Source of the DNA: Setophaga petechia
Lineage: Eukaryota; Chordata; Aves; Passeriformes; Parulidae
Assembly (NCBI GenBank): GCA_024362935.1
Contig: JANCRA010000007.1
Span: 10,666,503-10,730,502, forward strand
Direction: 5' to 3'
Length of the DNA stretch: 64,000 nucleotides
Shown: positions 32,001-44,930 of the stretch, piece after piece
Position numbering within the stretch: position 1 is the stretch's first letter
How the letters are laid out: each line of letters begins with the position of its first letter
Notes under the pieces: generated by a model
Told to the model about the DNA's origin: nothing
Seen by the model: only the letters and a program-made list of their open reading frames with translations
The model's database searches: none
Made by a program: the position numbers and the translations under genes

Positions 32001-34472
32001 AGCTTTGTTCAATAGGAAAACTGCTTTTTATTAACGGTTGTCATACTTTGAGGAGTGGTAAAATGATCAGGGTGGGTTTTTAAAATTAATGTTACACCCA
32101 TACTTCATGCTGCTTCGCTCTTTGGAAATAGTGCTTAGAGAGAAAGGAAAAATAGCTGAAGATAGGAAAATAAGAGAAAAAGCAATTCAAGGATTTGTGT
32201 CTAAACTTATGTCAGTTCTAGAAATAGTTGATATTCTTGATAGTTGTAATAGACAGTTCTTCATTTAGAATTAAAAGAAAGCTAGTAAATGATGGTGTAT
32301 CTTCCAACTTTAAAAGTACAAGGTGTTCTCTATGACAAAGTAATTTCTGAACATGTAAATAGCTCAGTGAATGGAATTTCCACTTTCCCTCTTAGAGAAT
32401 ACTTATCTGTCCAAGAAGATTCCTGATGTTCAGTCTGAAATTTCTTTTTCTGTTTTGTTCCTGCTAAGCCTATGTCTACCATGTGCATCACCTCGAACCA
32501 CTTTTTTCTCTTCTTTATATCCTTCAAACATTTACTGTGTTAGTCCCAGACTACACGAGGATGACAAGTGGTGTTGGTCTTTGAGATGCAAGAAGCAGCT
32601 ATAAAATCTGGGAAATCCCAATGACTGCCTCTCTCCCTAGTTCTTGTTCATCATTTTTGTCCTGTCATGTCTTTCTCTGGTCTTTTGTGGAAGGCTGTCA
32701 AAATGTTCTCCAACCAACCACAAAAGTATATTTTCCCCCCAAAGTTATCTTGGTTTTCATCTTTTCAGTTGTAAACATACAGAACCTTCCTTGCTCCAAG
32801 ATTCCTCAAGTTCATTTCTGATCCAATTTTACAGGCAACAGGAGCTGAAAGAATGTTTGAATGCTCCTGATTCTTAACATCCTTCTCCACTAGCTACTCA
32901 TTTCTGCTCAACTTTTGGGGCTTTGCTGCAGTCCAAATCAAATTCCTCATTGCTTAACAGTCTTTCAGAACTGTGATAGCAGGAAACACATCTTCCACTT
33001 GCTCACAAATAGTTTCTTGGGCTTTAAAAGTGGTGTCAGATTGGCAATTTGCTGACTGTTCAATTGTGCATTTCCATCATGCTGGACATTCTCCTCATGC
33101 TGACTACAGAAGAAAGATATATCAAAAAACCTGTCAGATATTTTGGATTGGTAATCTGCAAAGACATTCATTTGTCCAAAGCAGAATGAATTGAATGTGA
33201 ATGCTTTACTTAAATGGGGAGACAAATATCCTGGGAAATAATTAAATATATGTTTGAAAGATATATTGTAAGTGACATATCCCAGTGACAGGATACAAGT
33301 CAGCTTGTATCTTCTAACTGTTTAAGTAAAATTTCACTGTCAGGAAAAGCTCAGGCATCTGGCAATTTTGTAATGCCTTTCTACAAAATTATTGTGAAGG
33401 AGAAAATTCTAAGTATGAACTAGGCATTGGTGTCAGGAGACAAACAACATAAAGTTGTAGTGGGTCCTACTTTCCCATGTGACCTTAGGAAATCAGAAAA
33501 AATAAACCTAGATAATTACTCATATACATCTAATGCATCTAAATATCTAAACTTTAGCTATTTACTCATGTCCATATCTTGTATGTTACATTTGTCTGTG
33601 GCAGTGTTTCCACTAGACTTGCCCATCTCTTCCCAGTGTACTGTTTAGTTCACGAGAAGTTATATTTCTTAACATTTTAAATAGCTGTGGAATTTCAAAA
33701 CATTGAAAAGTGTTTGTAAAGAAGTGGAAATAATGCTCCTTTCTACAGCATAGATAAAGCCAGTGGAGACTGAAGACACCTTGAAGGTCCTTCTAGGTGT
33801 GTGGGATTCGTATTCACACAAACTGAGGAAGTGAAATCAGGGGTGCATCATGCTTTCCACCCCAGGAAGTTACAAGACTGATTCTTAGCCTGCTAGCCTG
33901 AGGCTGGTCTTGGGATGTCATGAGTCACTGGTGTCACTGTGAAGCTGCTGTTGCAGTGGAGGCTTGGAACTGGTTGTCAGTAGAGGCAGAAGAGTGAAGT
34001 TGGTGATTTTGTGCTGCTTTTTTTCACTGGGACTATCTGCTGAAGTCTCTGTTTCCACTGCAGCTTCAGAGCAGTGTATAGTCCATATGTGGCCTTTGTC
34101 AGCTGGGGGCTCTTCTTTGCAAGGTACAAAGGGCAGTGACTCCTGCTGGTGCTTTTAGATCTATCAAAGCAGCCTTTGGTATTTTTGAATAAAGTTGAAT
34201 AATAGTCTGTACTTAATAATACATTAGGCTTTTTTTCTTTTCTTCTTCTTTTTATTCATGAACTATCTGAAGGTACTTGTATACAGGTACTCAGTTTGTG
34301 GTAATGGGCTACAGCTGTGAGAAGCAGGTGAGCAGCATTGACAGCAATGAGCCATGGATGGCCCAGGGGCACTGACCAACCACCAAATGGAACAGAGGGC
34401 ACACAGGTGCAGTGCATCAACAGGAGGAGATAAAAGGCTGGGCTAAAGGACAAGAAGGATTCTTTACTTGCA

Positions 34473-34613
34473 GCCTTCTGAAGTGGAATGATGTTACTCT
34501 GTATGGGCAGACACCTGAGGCCTTCTGATATGGTAAGGCATTACTGTGCATGGGTGAATGCCTAAAGCCTTCTGAAATTGCATGGTGATGCTCTGTGTAT
34601 GGTGGCTGTCTCA
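34473..34613. repeat. Three diverged copies of a 47-bp tandem repeat
   Basis: Units begin GCCTTCTGA at 34,473, 34,520 and 34,567, spaced exactly 47 bp. Each contains a TTACTGTGCATGGG-like middle. The copies differ at many positions, so the array is old. Confidence 0.8.
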
Positions 34614-37600
34614 ACTGTGGTGTGTGCTGAGATGCCTGCGCAGTTGTCTCTTATTTTGTTGTTGCTCTTAGCATGAAGGTTGTTCTTAGAAAAGCTGCTG
34701 CAAGAATGAGGTGCCTGATATTAGAAATCTGGACTGCACTGACTGGTTCTCAGGGGTGGAACACCTCCTGTTGCTCCCCTGCTTGGGCTGGAAGCACATG
34801 GAATCAGTGCTAGTGTCTCAACCTGAGCATGTCTATGCTTCCTAAACTGAGAAGAGTAGATCATGAGTGGAATAAGCTTCATAAAAAGTGGTGAGATTTG
34901 ACAGCACATCTAGTAAGTTTGTGTTTAGAAATTGTACTGAGAGCTCTCTGGAGGATTTGAAAATCCAAAGAGATTAAGTCCATTTACTACTAACCTAGGC
35001 AGGACCAACTGGGTAGCAGGAGGAATACCTGGGAGAAACAGTTGAGAGAGCTCCTGCTCTGAGTCCTCCTGGAGGTGGGAAAATGCATGGGATTTGCTGT
35101 CAAAATGTGATAGGACTGGTGGTGTCTCAGTTGTAATCCCCAAGAATGCTTGGTTATGTAGGTTAGATTCAGAAGCAGAATTTCAGTTTTCTTAAGCAGT
35201 TTGGCATAGTCGATGTGTGGGAGTTTTGTTTGGTTGTTTTGTTTCCTTGGAGTTTTTTTTTTCTTCCAGAAACACAAAATTATAGGGCAAGTTTTCTTTG
35301 ACTTTCAGTTAGCTGGTGGCACCTGCAGATGTACTTAATTGTATATTAATGTACTCAATTGTTTTAATTGTGAACATGGCAACAGAATGGAAAAGTACTT
35401 TGGTTCAGTGGGGTATCCTATTTTTTTTCTCAAAGCTTTGCAAGTTTTTATTGGTATGGTTGAGAACTCTGTTTTTCAACTCATACTATAAAGGCATTGT
35501 GTATTCTGTGTATTTCATGACCTAAACTGTATGTATGGAAGAGAAGGCTGCTCTGTGCAGGTTTCTGTACGAAGTGCACATCCCCTGAGTAAAAGGGAAA
35601 TGCAGGGAACATGCAGCAATGAGCTAAAGAATGTTGAACATACACTGTGAAGGAAACTGATTCTAATTGGAGACAAATGAGGTTGCATTTGAAGGGAACT
35701 CTTTACCTCCTGACAAGATTTTAGGAATTCAATGGGCTCCAGTAATTTCCTAACAGTGAACTTTTAAAGAGATTTTCCATTTCCTTGATTGCTGCTATAT
35801 TTAAAGAAGATGGCACTTGAGACTTGAGAGCAGGACACTGTGACCTTGCCTTACCCATAAGGGCAGTAGAAAGCCTGTTCTTGGAGTGCTGTAATTCTGC
35901 TCTCACTGGGAGGCTGCCTTTGATTTCAAGGCAGAGGGCTGGAGCTCCCATATGGGAGATGCTGTCCTGCATCTCTCACCGTGCGTGCATTAGCTGGAGA
36001 GCAGGCATCAGATTAACATCCCTAGTGCTGTCATAAATCAATCTGTGTATGCTTAAACAAGTTACATCAGCCTAATGGGAAAAGATGTGGTGAGACAATT
36101 AAAAGAATTAACCCAGAGCAGGGGGGTCGATAGCATGGAATAATCTGTTGCTGGAGTGTGACGCCCAGGCGCCATGGCAGCTCTGGCAGCCAGTCCCTGC
36201 AGGAATTGAACCCCAGTCTCTCTCAAGGGAAGGCTGACGCATTTTCAGAGGATCTGGCAATGGGGCTCTGGGGTTTCCAAATGCTTGAAGGCTGATGAGG
36301 TTTAATTATTTTTATTATTAATTTTTATTGCTCTGAGGTGGAAAGTAGCTGTGTGTGAATGAGTTCACTAGTGCATGTGTAAATAAGCCAGCTCAGAGCC
36401 TTCCTGCCAGTGGAATCAGAGCATAAGCAATAGGGTGCAATCAATTTTAGTGATTTAATACTGTCTAGGTAAGCTTTTCTTCTTACTTACTGGCTCAAGA
36501 AGGTTGCCTTACAATACTGTTCTTATGCTTTAGTGAGTTGCCTAAATTGAGCTGTGCTAATGACTGCCAATGGAAACCAGAAACTCAGACTTCTTATTAG
36601 ATTTAGTACAGTGGTCATTATGGTGAATTTAATTATGAAAAAGGCAGAGGAGAGTTGCTAAAAAAAGAGATGGGTTTGTTTTCTTTACTCCTCCTCACCT
36701 TGTGAAAAGTCAAATTGACAATGCATATCTATCAGGCTTACAGTCTTGGAGCAAGTATTGCAAGCTCCTAGTCAAGTTCAAGACAATTGCACAGGGATCT
36801 TTGAAAAATGAGCCTCTATCTTCCCCAGCCAATATTCAGTACCTGAATTCAGTTCAGCCACACCCTGTGTGAGTTAATGGAAGCCTCTGCTCCTCCATTT
36901 CCCTTGAGCCTGCTTATTGTTTCCTTGGAAGGTTTCCTTTCCACAGGCCTACTTGTGCCTGGAAAACACAGTCAATGCAATGTACCTGGGACCAACGTAA
37001 ATCTCCTGCTTTCCCGCCAGTGCAATGCAAAGAAAGTCAAACTGTGTGCTGAAACTCAGGGAGTTGAGAGTTTCTGTCACACAGGTGTGTTTCAGAGAAA
37101 GGCAAGGGAGTCAAGAAGAAATGGAGAGCTGGTGGAAAGGGGCACTTGTAGTATTGTGTTCATGTACTTGACCCTCTTTTTTTTTCTGTAGCTGAGAAAC
37201 CTATGGTTGCAATTAGTTTTCTTTTCCACTTATCCCTAGGCAGCACAGTGAAGAGTTACTGGGATCATAAGGGGCGGCATAAGGAGGTCATGGAGTTCTC
37301 TGGAGGTGGGGGGAAACTCCACCATGTATCTCAGAGCATGTGGTGTTGATGCTGTGAGTCCACCAGACCACCAAAGCCTGAAGAGTGAGGCTAAACGCCA
37401 GTGGTGTGTCCAAGAAATTAAGTTATTGGCTGTCCAACCCTTTGCTTGCTATGTGTGTCTTGGCTCAAGGCACATCAGGTACTGCTGGGACTGACTCTGC
37501 ATTGCAGCAAAGCCAGCAGTGAGCAGCTGATGTGCAGTGTCCTCCATTGCCAGAGGGCTGTGGCAATGGTTGTTTGAGGGAGCTGTTCCCCCAGATCATG

Positions 37601-39289
37601 TGTGTGTGTTGTGCTTAGATATGGTTTTTGTAGGTGTGCTGAAGAGGGTCAGGAGCAAAGAAAGGCTCTTGCTGGCCCAGGAGACAGCAGCATGGGAATG
37701 CTATTGAGAGATGCAAAAGGAATACTGGCCCTAGTTGCTCTGCTTTCTGCTTGCTGTTCTGAAGCATCCTGGCAGTGAGGAGGTACCATGCAAGATAAAC
37801 GTTGTGGTCATTTTTCAGTGTGCCAGTTGCATATATACTGGATCTCAGTTGGGAAACGCCACCAGGACAGAACAGGGGTAAGGGTTAGTACAAACCCGGC
37901 TTTTACCCTCCCCTAGCAGCTATCCAGCTGCATCTTCTAGCACAATGCCTTTAGCAATCATCGAACTTTTGACCTCAGTCTCTGAAGTAATGCCAAGTAT
38001 GTTTAGCACACATACAAATGAAGTGGAAATCATTATTGGCTTGCTCATGACCTGCTGAAAAATGGGTCCCCTCCGGGGGCTCTGTTTGCATTTCCCTCAC
38101 CCTCTCTGAGCACTCAATCTTTCAGAAATTTCATGTGCTACAAACTGAGCATCACTGTGCTTTTGATTGGATCGACCTGCCACTGCCTGTTCACTCCAAG
38201 CCTTCCCCCGCCTTATGTTTTCCAAGGCAGCAGTAACAGGGCTCACACCTAAGCACCCCCAGAACTCACGTTTCTATTGTACCATGTTTGTCTTGTACAT
38301 CCAGGTGTGACTCAGGACCACATCTAGCTCATGTCATGCTGGGAGCTGCTCTCAGCCTGTCCTTCAACTAGGAAGCCTTATGAAAAGGAAATTCAGATTT
38401 GTAGGCTGTCAGGAGACTCTGCTGAGCCAGATGACTGGCAGCCCAACTGGCAAGGTTTCTTCCAACCCTGAATTTTATTTCTCTGCATTCTCTCTGCATG
38501 CATATATTCATTTTGTCTGGGCTGCCATGAGGATTGACAAAGCTGATCTCTTCTTTAAGTGTCCATCATTGGAGGCCCTTTTCTTCAAAACAAAGAAATG
38601 TCCAAAAACTCAGAAACCTCTGAATTATTTATCTGAAATATGGGAATAAAATATCTTTTTTTAATCTTTATTTTCTAAGCAAAGCTACACAAAGTTCGAG
38701 ATAAGGTCAAAGCTCATTGAGATAATTCTACTTACTCTGTGTTGATACAGAGTGATTCCAACAACCGGGTTGTTCCTTGCAAGAGTCTCCTTTTGCATTT
38801 GCATGTAAATGATTACAGAAAGAAGGAAATCCCAGTATTCACCTTGTCACCTTATCCTGCATTTCATTTGAAATACTGAAATGGTATTTTCTTCTCTCAA
38901 ATGTGGTTTTTTTTGATGGGCTGGGGATAACACTAGAATAAATAAGAGAAGTCTTCACTGAAAAGGAGTAATAATCAACTCATTTAAAAGGGTAAATGAA
39001 ACAGCCATACTAAGCTGTCTTAGTAAAAAAATACTTTATTTTTAAATTTGTTTCTAAGTTCTTTTCTGTCAGTGTACCACAGCCTGTGTTGAGACAGCAA
39101 CTGTTCCTGGCAGAGCATCATGTGTTTGCATGCTGTTAGTATGATTGATTGGCAGCTGTGACAGCAAAGCCCTTTCCTTCAAAGAGCTGGCAGGACTACA
39201 ACTTGATGAGGGGATGTGGCAGACCAAGGGGAGCAGGGCCCTGGCTCTTCTGTCCCTGCTCTGCTGTTTGCCGCAGTCCTCTTGGCACT

Positions 39290-39620
39290 CCTGCCATTGT
39301 GCCGATGGGCAGCCGGAGCTGTGCCTGTCCCCAGTGCTGCTCACTGGGAGTGCGGCGCGGGGCTCAGGGCTGCTCCGAGCAGCGCATTTACTGGCTGGTC
39401 TCAGCCACATTTACTGGCTGGTCTCAGTAGCCCCTGAACCTCGGCTTTTGCCGTGTCACGGGACAGCTCCTCTGCAGCCGTGACAGCCGGAGCAGCGCCG
39501 GCCCCAGGGTGGGAGGGGAGCGGAGCAGCCCTGGAGCGGTGCGGAGGGACTCGGGCTCCTGCTGCGCTGAACCACCTGCGGGAAACCCGGGCTCGGAGGC
39601 TCTCTCTGCTGTCAGTGTGC
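39290..39620. other. Small GC-rich, CpG-containing patch with a 23-bp duplication
   Basis: CpG is clearly enriched compared with flanking sequence. A 23-bp unit CATTTACTGGCTGGTCTCAG(CCA) at 39,385-39,407 is repeated directly at 39,408-39,427. No coding exon is recognised. It might be an orphan CpG island or a distal promoter. Confidence 0.5.
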
Positions 39621-40154
39621 AGGTGTGGATTTTTTCCCCCAAGATTACAACCATGTGGGATGCTTTTGATGTGCACCCAGTTGCACTGGGCAGCTTTCCC
39701 TTGCAGTCGGGCAGGGCTCCTGTCTGTGCACCAGCTCCCGAGAGGACTCTGCCCAATGTAAAACATGCCAAGCTGCTGCCTGTGCCATCGATAGCAGTGC
39801 GTCTCTGGAGTCACACAGAAACGCTGTGGGAGAGGCAAGGTGGCAGCGCGCCTTTCAGAATTGCTGGAAACCAGCTGAGGATTCAGCCACATCCCCGGTT
39901 TCTCTAGTGACATTCATGATTGGGGATGATGTGAATAAGTGGCAAGGATCATGGGAACCCGTTCCTCTGAAATTCTGCCGAGCTTTTGAGATCCTGCTCC
40001 TCTGCTCCACATGGCAGTATTGCGCATACTGCACACACTACCGGGTGTGGGGTCCTTCTGAGTCCTATGGCTTCAGTGGGCTTCAAAAAACCCAGAGCAG
40101 GTATGCCATGGGTTGGTTGCACAAAGAGAAGAGACAGGAGAGAAGAAATAAAGT

Positions 40155-40204
40155 TCTTTTCTTTTTTTTTTTTTCTTTCTTTCTTTTTTTTTTTTTTTTT
40201 TCTC
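40155..40204. repeat. T/C-rich simple tract
   Basis: Fifty bases of T broken only by a few C, low-complexity. Confidence 0.9.
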
Positions 40205-43200
40205 TACTGTAACAGGATTAGTTATTGACTGCATCGCTCTAGTTCCAGGGAATTTATGCAAGTGGAAACCTAAATTTCAGGTTTACACTGTATGAATCGC
40301 CCAGGACCCTACCCTGCTCGGCTCCGGCAGGCAGCACTTAAGGACACTGGGAGTAGATTCGTGGCCATTCAATGCCACCTTCTGGTTGTAAATGTAGCAG
40401 CAGAGCTGCTCCTAAAGGGTTTATTGCTGTCTTTGATAAACTGGGATAACAAATACCTAACTTCTTTGGTGGCTTACTTGGATAACTTTATTTAAACACA
40501 TTTTTATACCAAGTAACATGAAAATTTTCACTTGGGTTGCTGTTTATATTAGTAAAAATATAATGAAGATAAGAACAAAAATATTATATTGTGATCTGCT
40601 GCTTACCTTAGAAAGTGAAGGTTCTGAAAAAGGGCTGGCCAGCCTCACTAAAGAAAATCTGCCACAGCCATTTCTGTGCATCAATAGCAAAGGTCCGATT
40701 TTCAGTAGCTAGTGACTGTTTGTCCTCTGGACACGTTATTTAGTGATATATTGCTACTAGAGGTTTTTGGGGGTTTTATTGTGTTTAAATGGTCTTTCTA
40801 CTCAGCGCAAGGGGACTCCTTCCTTACAAAAAAACTCCAAAAAAACCACGAAAAAACCTGCAAAATTACACCCCAAAAACCCCACAAACAAAACCCCCCC
40901 ACAAATAAACAAAACTGAGTTACCTTGCAAGAATGTGGTTGTGCTCTAAAGGATTTTCATGAGCTTCTCTTCCTTTGCATTAGTCCTGTGTGTAAACTTT
41001 TTGCTGGCTCTAACTAAAGTCAGTAAAGATTCTGACTAGAATCCAATGGATATGACGGGGTTAGAAGAAATGGCCTATTTAAGATGAAAACAGCTCCTCT
41101 GTGTATACATTTGGGTGATGGGGAAGATCTCCGTGGTGAGACTCTGCAGGCTGTTTGCTCGTGGCTGTTTCCCCGGCAGGGGGTGCAAAGGTAGCGTGTG
41201 TTTTGGGGGGAAAAAGCCCTTTTCTTCTTCAGCTCAGCCCTGCATCTCTTCATCTAGTGCCTAGCCTTTAAGGAAGCTTTTAATGACAAAGGAGAAAGAA
41301 CACAGAAGGTGCAGAGTGTCAGCAGATGGAGAAGCATTATTTGATAGAATCTAATTTCACTTTACACATATGCCAATTGCTACAGGAGATGCGGCCTGGC
41401 AGGGAATGGGGTTACCTCTATTTACTGTACGTCATTTCTATTTTCTAGAGAGTATTTTTATTATTACTGACAACAAAACACTTCTGATTTTTTTTTTTTT
41501 TTTGGTGGGAAAAATATTTTATTTTCATGTTTGAGCTGTGGAATGACTTCTGCCTTTTCATTCCTTTCATAAAGATCTGATGCCACCTCTTGCATGTAAA
41601 AAAACATGATTTTCTGAAATAAAAAAGAATTAGTTATTGAGGCATACAAAAAAATTAATTTCACCTTCAGGATGACAGAATGCACTTATTTAATATTTCT
41701 TAAAAGGTTTGATATATAAACTTCATTCTCTATTACTTACCACTATAAACCCTGATTTTGCAAGTGCTGTTCTTGCTGGTGTATGCTGACACTTAATTCT
41801 GCACACAAACCTTAGCTGTCTGATTTGATCTCTCCGAGACTCTGATGGCAGTTTTTTAGATTTAGAAATTTTTTAAATAAATGTCATATATTTTCACTAG
41901 ATTATGTATAGGGGAATGGTATGTATGTAGTGGTAGAAGTATTTGGAAGAATTAAGAAGTACAAGATGGTGTTTTTAACATAAAAAGTAAAGCATGCCTT
42001 GACCAATGTTGGTACCTTCATGCTTGATAGAACATTTAGGAACTTTTTCCTCACTTAGGAGCTACCTTAAAGTTATTTGCTTCAACAGGCATTTTGCCTG
42101 AGGAAGTCCTGGTTTTGTACTCTCTAAACACTTCATGAGGATCCTGATAAAAGCTTCCTCTCTCTGAGGATGTGTACTGTGGCTTATGATCAGTGGGTCA
42201 AGTATTAATTTAATTCACTTGTGACATTGTCTTTCGGGTTTTTTCTCTTATTTCTTGCCATTGTAATTCCAGTAATGCATTAAGATTATGTCAGTGAAGA
42301 TGAGTTACAATGTAAGAGGTTAATATTGTTCAAATTATTTGTTTGGTGAACAGTAAACAAAAACATAAATCTTAAAAAATATAAGAAGCAAATTTCTTCC
42401 TGGCAGAGTTGTTTTCCATTAAGGGTAGTCTGCTCAGATGCCTGGGTATCAGCTATCTTTATTTGTTCCCAGTTTGTCATATCCAGATTTCAGAGTAAAA
42501 TCCACAGCATTTATGCAAGAGCACAAAGCAAGTGGCAGCTGCTGTCTGGGCTGCTCAGAGCTGATTAGGCTGCAGTGAGGTGTGCGCTGCCAGTGGCCAC
42601 CGGCCTGAAGAGACCGGATCATGAACGTTCCTCCAGCTTGTCACACTCAGCTCTGTCCTGGAGGTCCAAAATAAACCACAAGCTGGGTTGTGGCCACGCT
42701 CCTTAGACAAGGTGCTGAATGCAGGAGCCAGCCAGGCTTTTAGAGGTTTGCAGTGTTTTGTAGCTACAGCCTGAATGCACCTCTGTGTCTTTGCCTTCTT
42801 CCAAGGAATATGTTCTCTGTTTTCAGGCACCCCTTTGGTTCTGTTCTTACTTCCCTCTTTTCATGCAGTCTGAATGGGTGCTGAGGGGGGACACCCTGGT
42901 TTCTGCAGGAAATCGTAGAGTCCACTTCTAATTAAAAATCCTACAGAAACAGCCAATGTTTCTACTAAAGCTTCAGCAAAGTCTGAAGGAAATGGAAGCT
43001 ATCCCCCGTTAAGAGAACATCAAAACAATTTCTGAAACTGAAGATATAATTATGATGGGGTCCTGTGGCTTTCCCTTCTCATTGCTGGGCTTTCTGCCAC
43101 GTTGTGCTGTCAGTCTGGGACTGATGATCTATGTTCAACAGCTTTCTATTTTTTGAGAGGAGGCACAGTGCTGAATGACCTTCCATTTCCCAGCTGTGAA

Positions 43201-44875
43201 TTCAAGTGTCTAGTCAGCAAACAGTCGATGAGCTGTGTTTGGAGATGACCTTGTGGTGTGCCTTTGAGCTGGCGGTGGTGAAAGGAGAGGCGATTTCCAC
43301 ACTTGACCCAGCAGAGGGCGTGAGCTGGCTCCTGGGATTCATGCCAGATCCACCCGCGTGTGGAAAGCACAACTCATTGCTGATGCATCGCTGTGATTTC
43401 TGCCACAGATAAGACACACTAGGGCGTGTGTTTTGGGGATTATCACACTTCTTAGGTGCTTGAAGTCCGGGGACAAGCCGAGGTATGTGATAATCACTCA
43501 GAAATCCACTGCCAGGTGGATCTTGCAGTTTAAGGAGATCATGTCATTTCCTTCCGAAGTTTTGGATGCTGCAGCAAAATCAGGTGCTGCCATTGCTGTG
43601 GGGAGGTGGGATACCCAAAAAAGGGGAAAGCCCTGCTCAGAGCATGGCTTCAACCACGCAGGAGTGAACGTGGCTTTCATACAGAGCTGGGCTGGCCACA
43701 TCATGCTGCATCTGCTCCTCCTGTTGTCAGATCTGCAGCAGCTGTCAGGAGGAGCTAACATGATTATCCCCAGGATGAGATTACCCAAAGGTGACGACTT
43801 CTCTCACTGTGACAGGTGATGGGAACTGACTCTTCACCTTTGGAGTCACACTGATGGAATAGGGTTTCTTTCAGGAAACTAAAGATGGGAGCCATAATAG
43901 TGTTATGTGTCCCTTCCCATCTCATATTCCTATTTCTATATCTTGGCTCACCAGCCCTCTGCTCTGAGCAGAGTTGTGAGTGCAGTGGGACAGTCACCCG
44001 GGATTTGTGATTGTGAGAGCAGCCCCAGTCCTGGCTCTGTGGGGGCACCTGCAGGTGGAGATGTTTGATGGGACAGGCACCAATCCTCTTGAAGGAGTTT
44101 TTTGGTTTTGTTGTCTTAATTTTGAAGCAATATTTGTACCAAGTGTTGGTAAGGATATATCAGTGTCAGAGTAGCAGGTTTAGACAATACTCATTTTTAA
44201 ATGAGTATTATGTCAATTTATTGGTGATATTTAAAACAGCAGTGGCAATGCCTACCAGAGGGCCTGTGAAGAAGTTATGGGTTATCAAGAATAGTTAGAC
44301 TTGGTCCTGTGTTGTCTGTAGGGCTGCAGTGTGGTGGGTAGATAAGCCTGCAGTGCAAATCAGAAGATCATGTGCAAGGAATTAGGAGAAGTAAATCTAA
44401 TTATTACTCTTGCAAAGAGGGTTTTCTGTCCCTTGATTCACTTTTTCCATCATATCCTGAAACAAGATGAGTTGTCTGACATCCTGGGGGGGGCAGTATG
44501 ATTTTGCTCAGATTTGATTTTTAATGTAGCATCCTTTACTATAAAAAGGTTTGGAAGACTTTGAAAAGGAAAATACATATAAATTTGTTAACAGATGTCA
44601 GTGTTTTGTAAGAGATCAACATTATGTTCTCTAAGGGAAAATGGCACAAAGAGACAGCCACCATACAGTGACACATAATATTATACTTGCTCAATAAATC
44701 AGGTAATCTGTGATCAGAGCTAGTCTCTGTACATTGCAGCAGGTCCTTGAAACCATCTTTTAGTCACCAATGGTCCTTCTGCTTCAGTGCTTAACGATAG
44801 TCACACAGAATTATCTGTGGCAACTTTTGAGGTTCACTGTAATTCACACAGAATCCTATAAACAATTGTGTGAAT

Positions 44876-44930
44876 CATAGAATCAGCTAGGTTGGAAAAG
44901 ATCTTTGAGATCATTAAGTCAAAACCTTTG
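44876..44930 (-). repeat. CR1 LINE 3'-end fragment
   Basis: The plus strand reads AATCATAGAATCAGCTAGGT, TGGAAAAGATCTTTGAGATCA, then TTAAGTC. This is the reverse complement of the avian CR1 3' terminus with its AATCATAG short repeat. It is a 5'-truncated copy. Confidence 0.8.

Larger units (their letters stand above)
28801..44870. other. Intergenic sequence right of the cholinergic locus
   Basis: About 16 kb without a gene I can support on either strand. It holds an (AT)n run (30,901-30,913), an (AG)n run (31,038-31,053), a 3x47-bp tandem repeat (34,473-34,613), a tRNA-like B box (36,202-36,212), a GC-rich patch (39,290-39,620), a long T/C tract (40,155-40,204), an A/C-rich tract (40,828-40,918) and a T16 run (41,488-41,503). 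Open frames here lack introns, domains and family resemblance. Confidence 0.6.
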
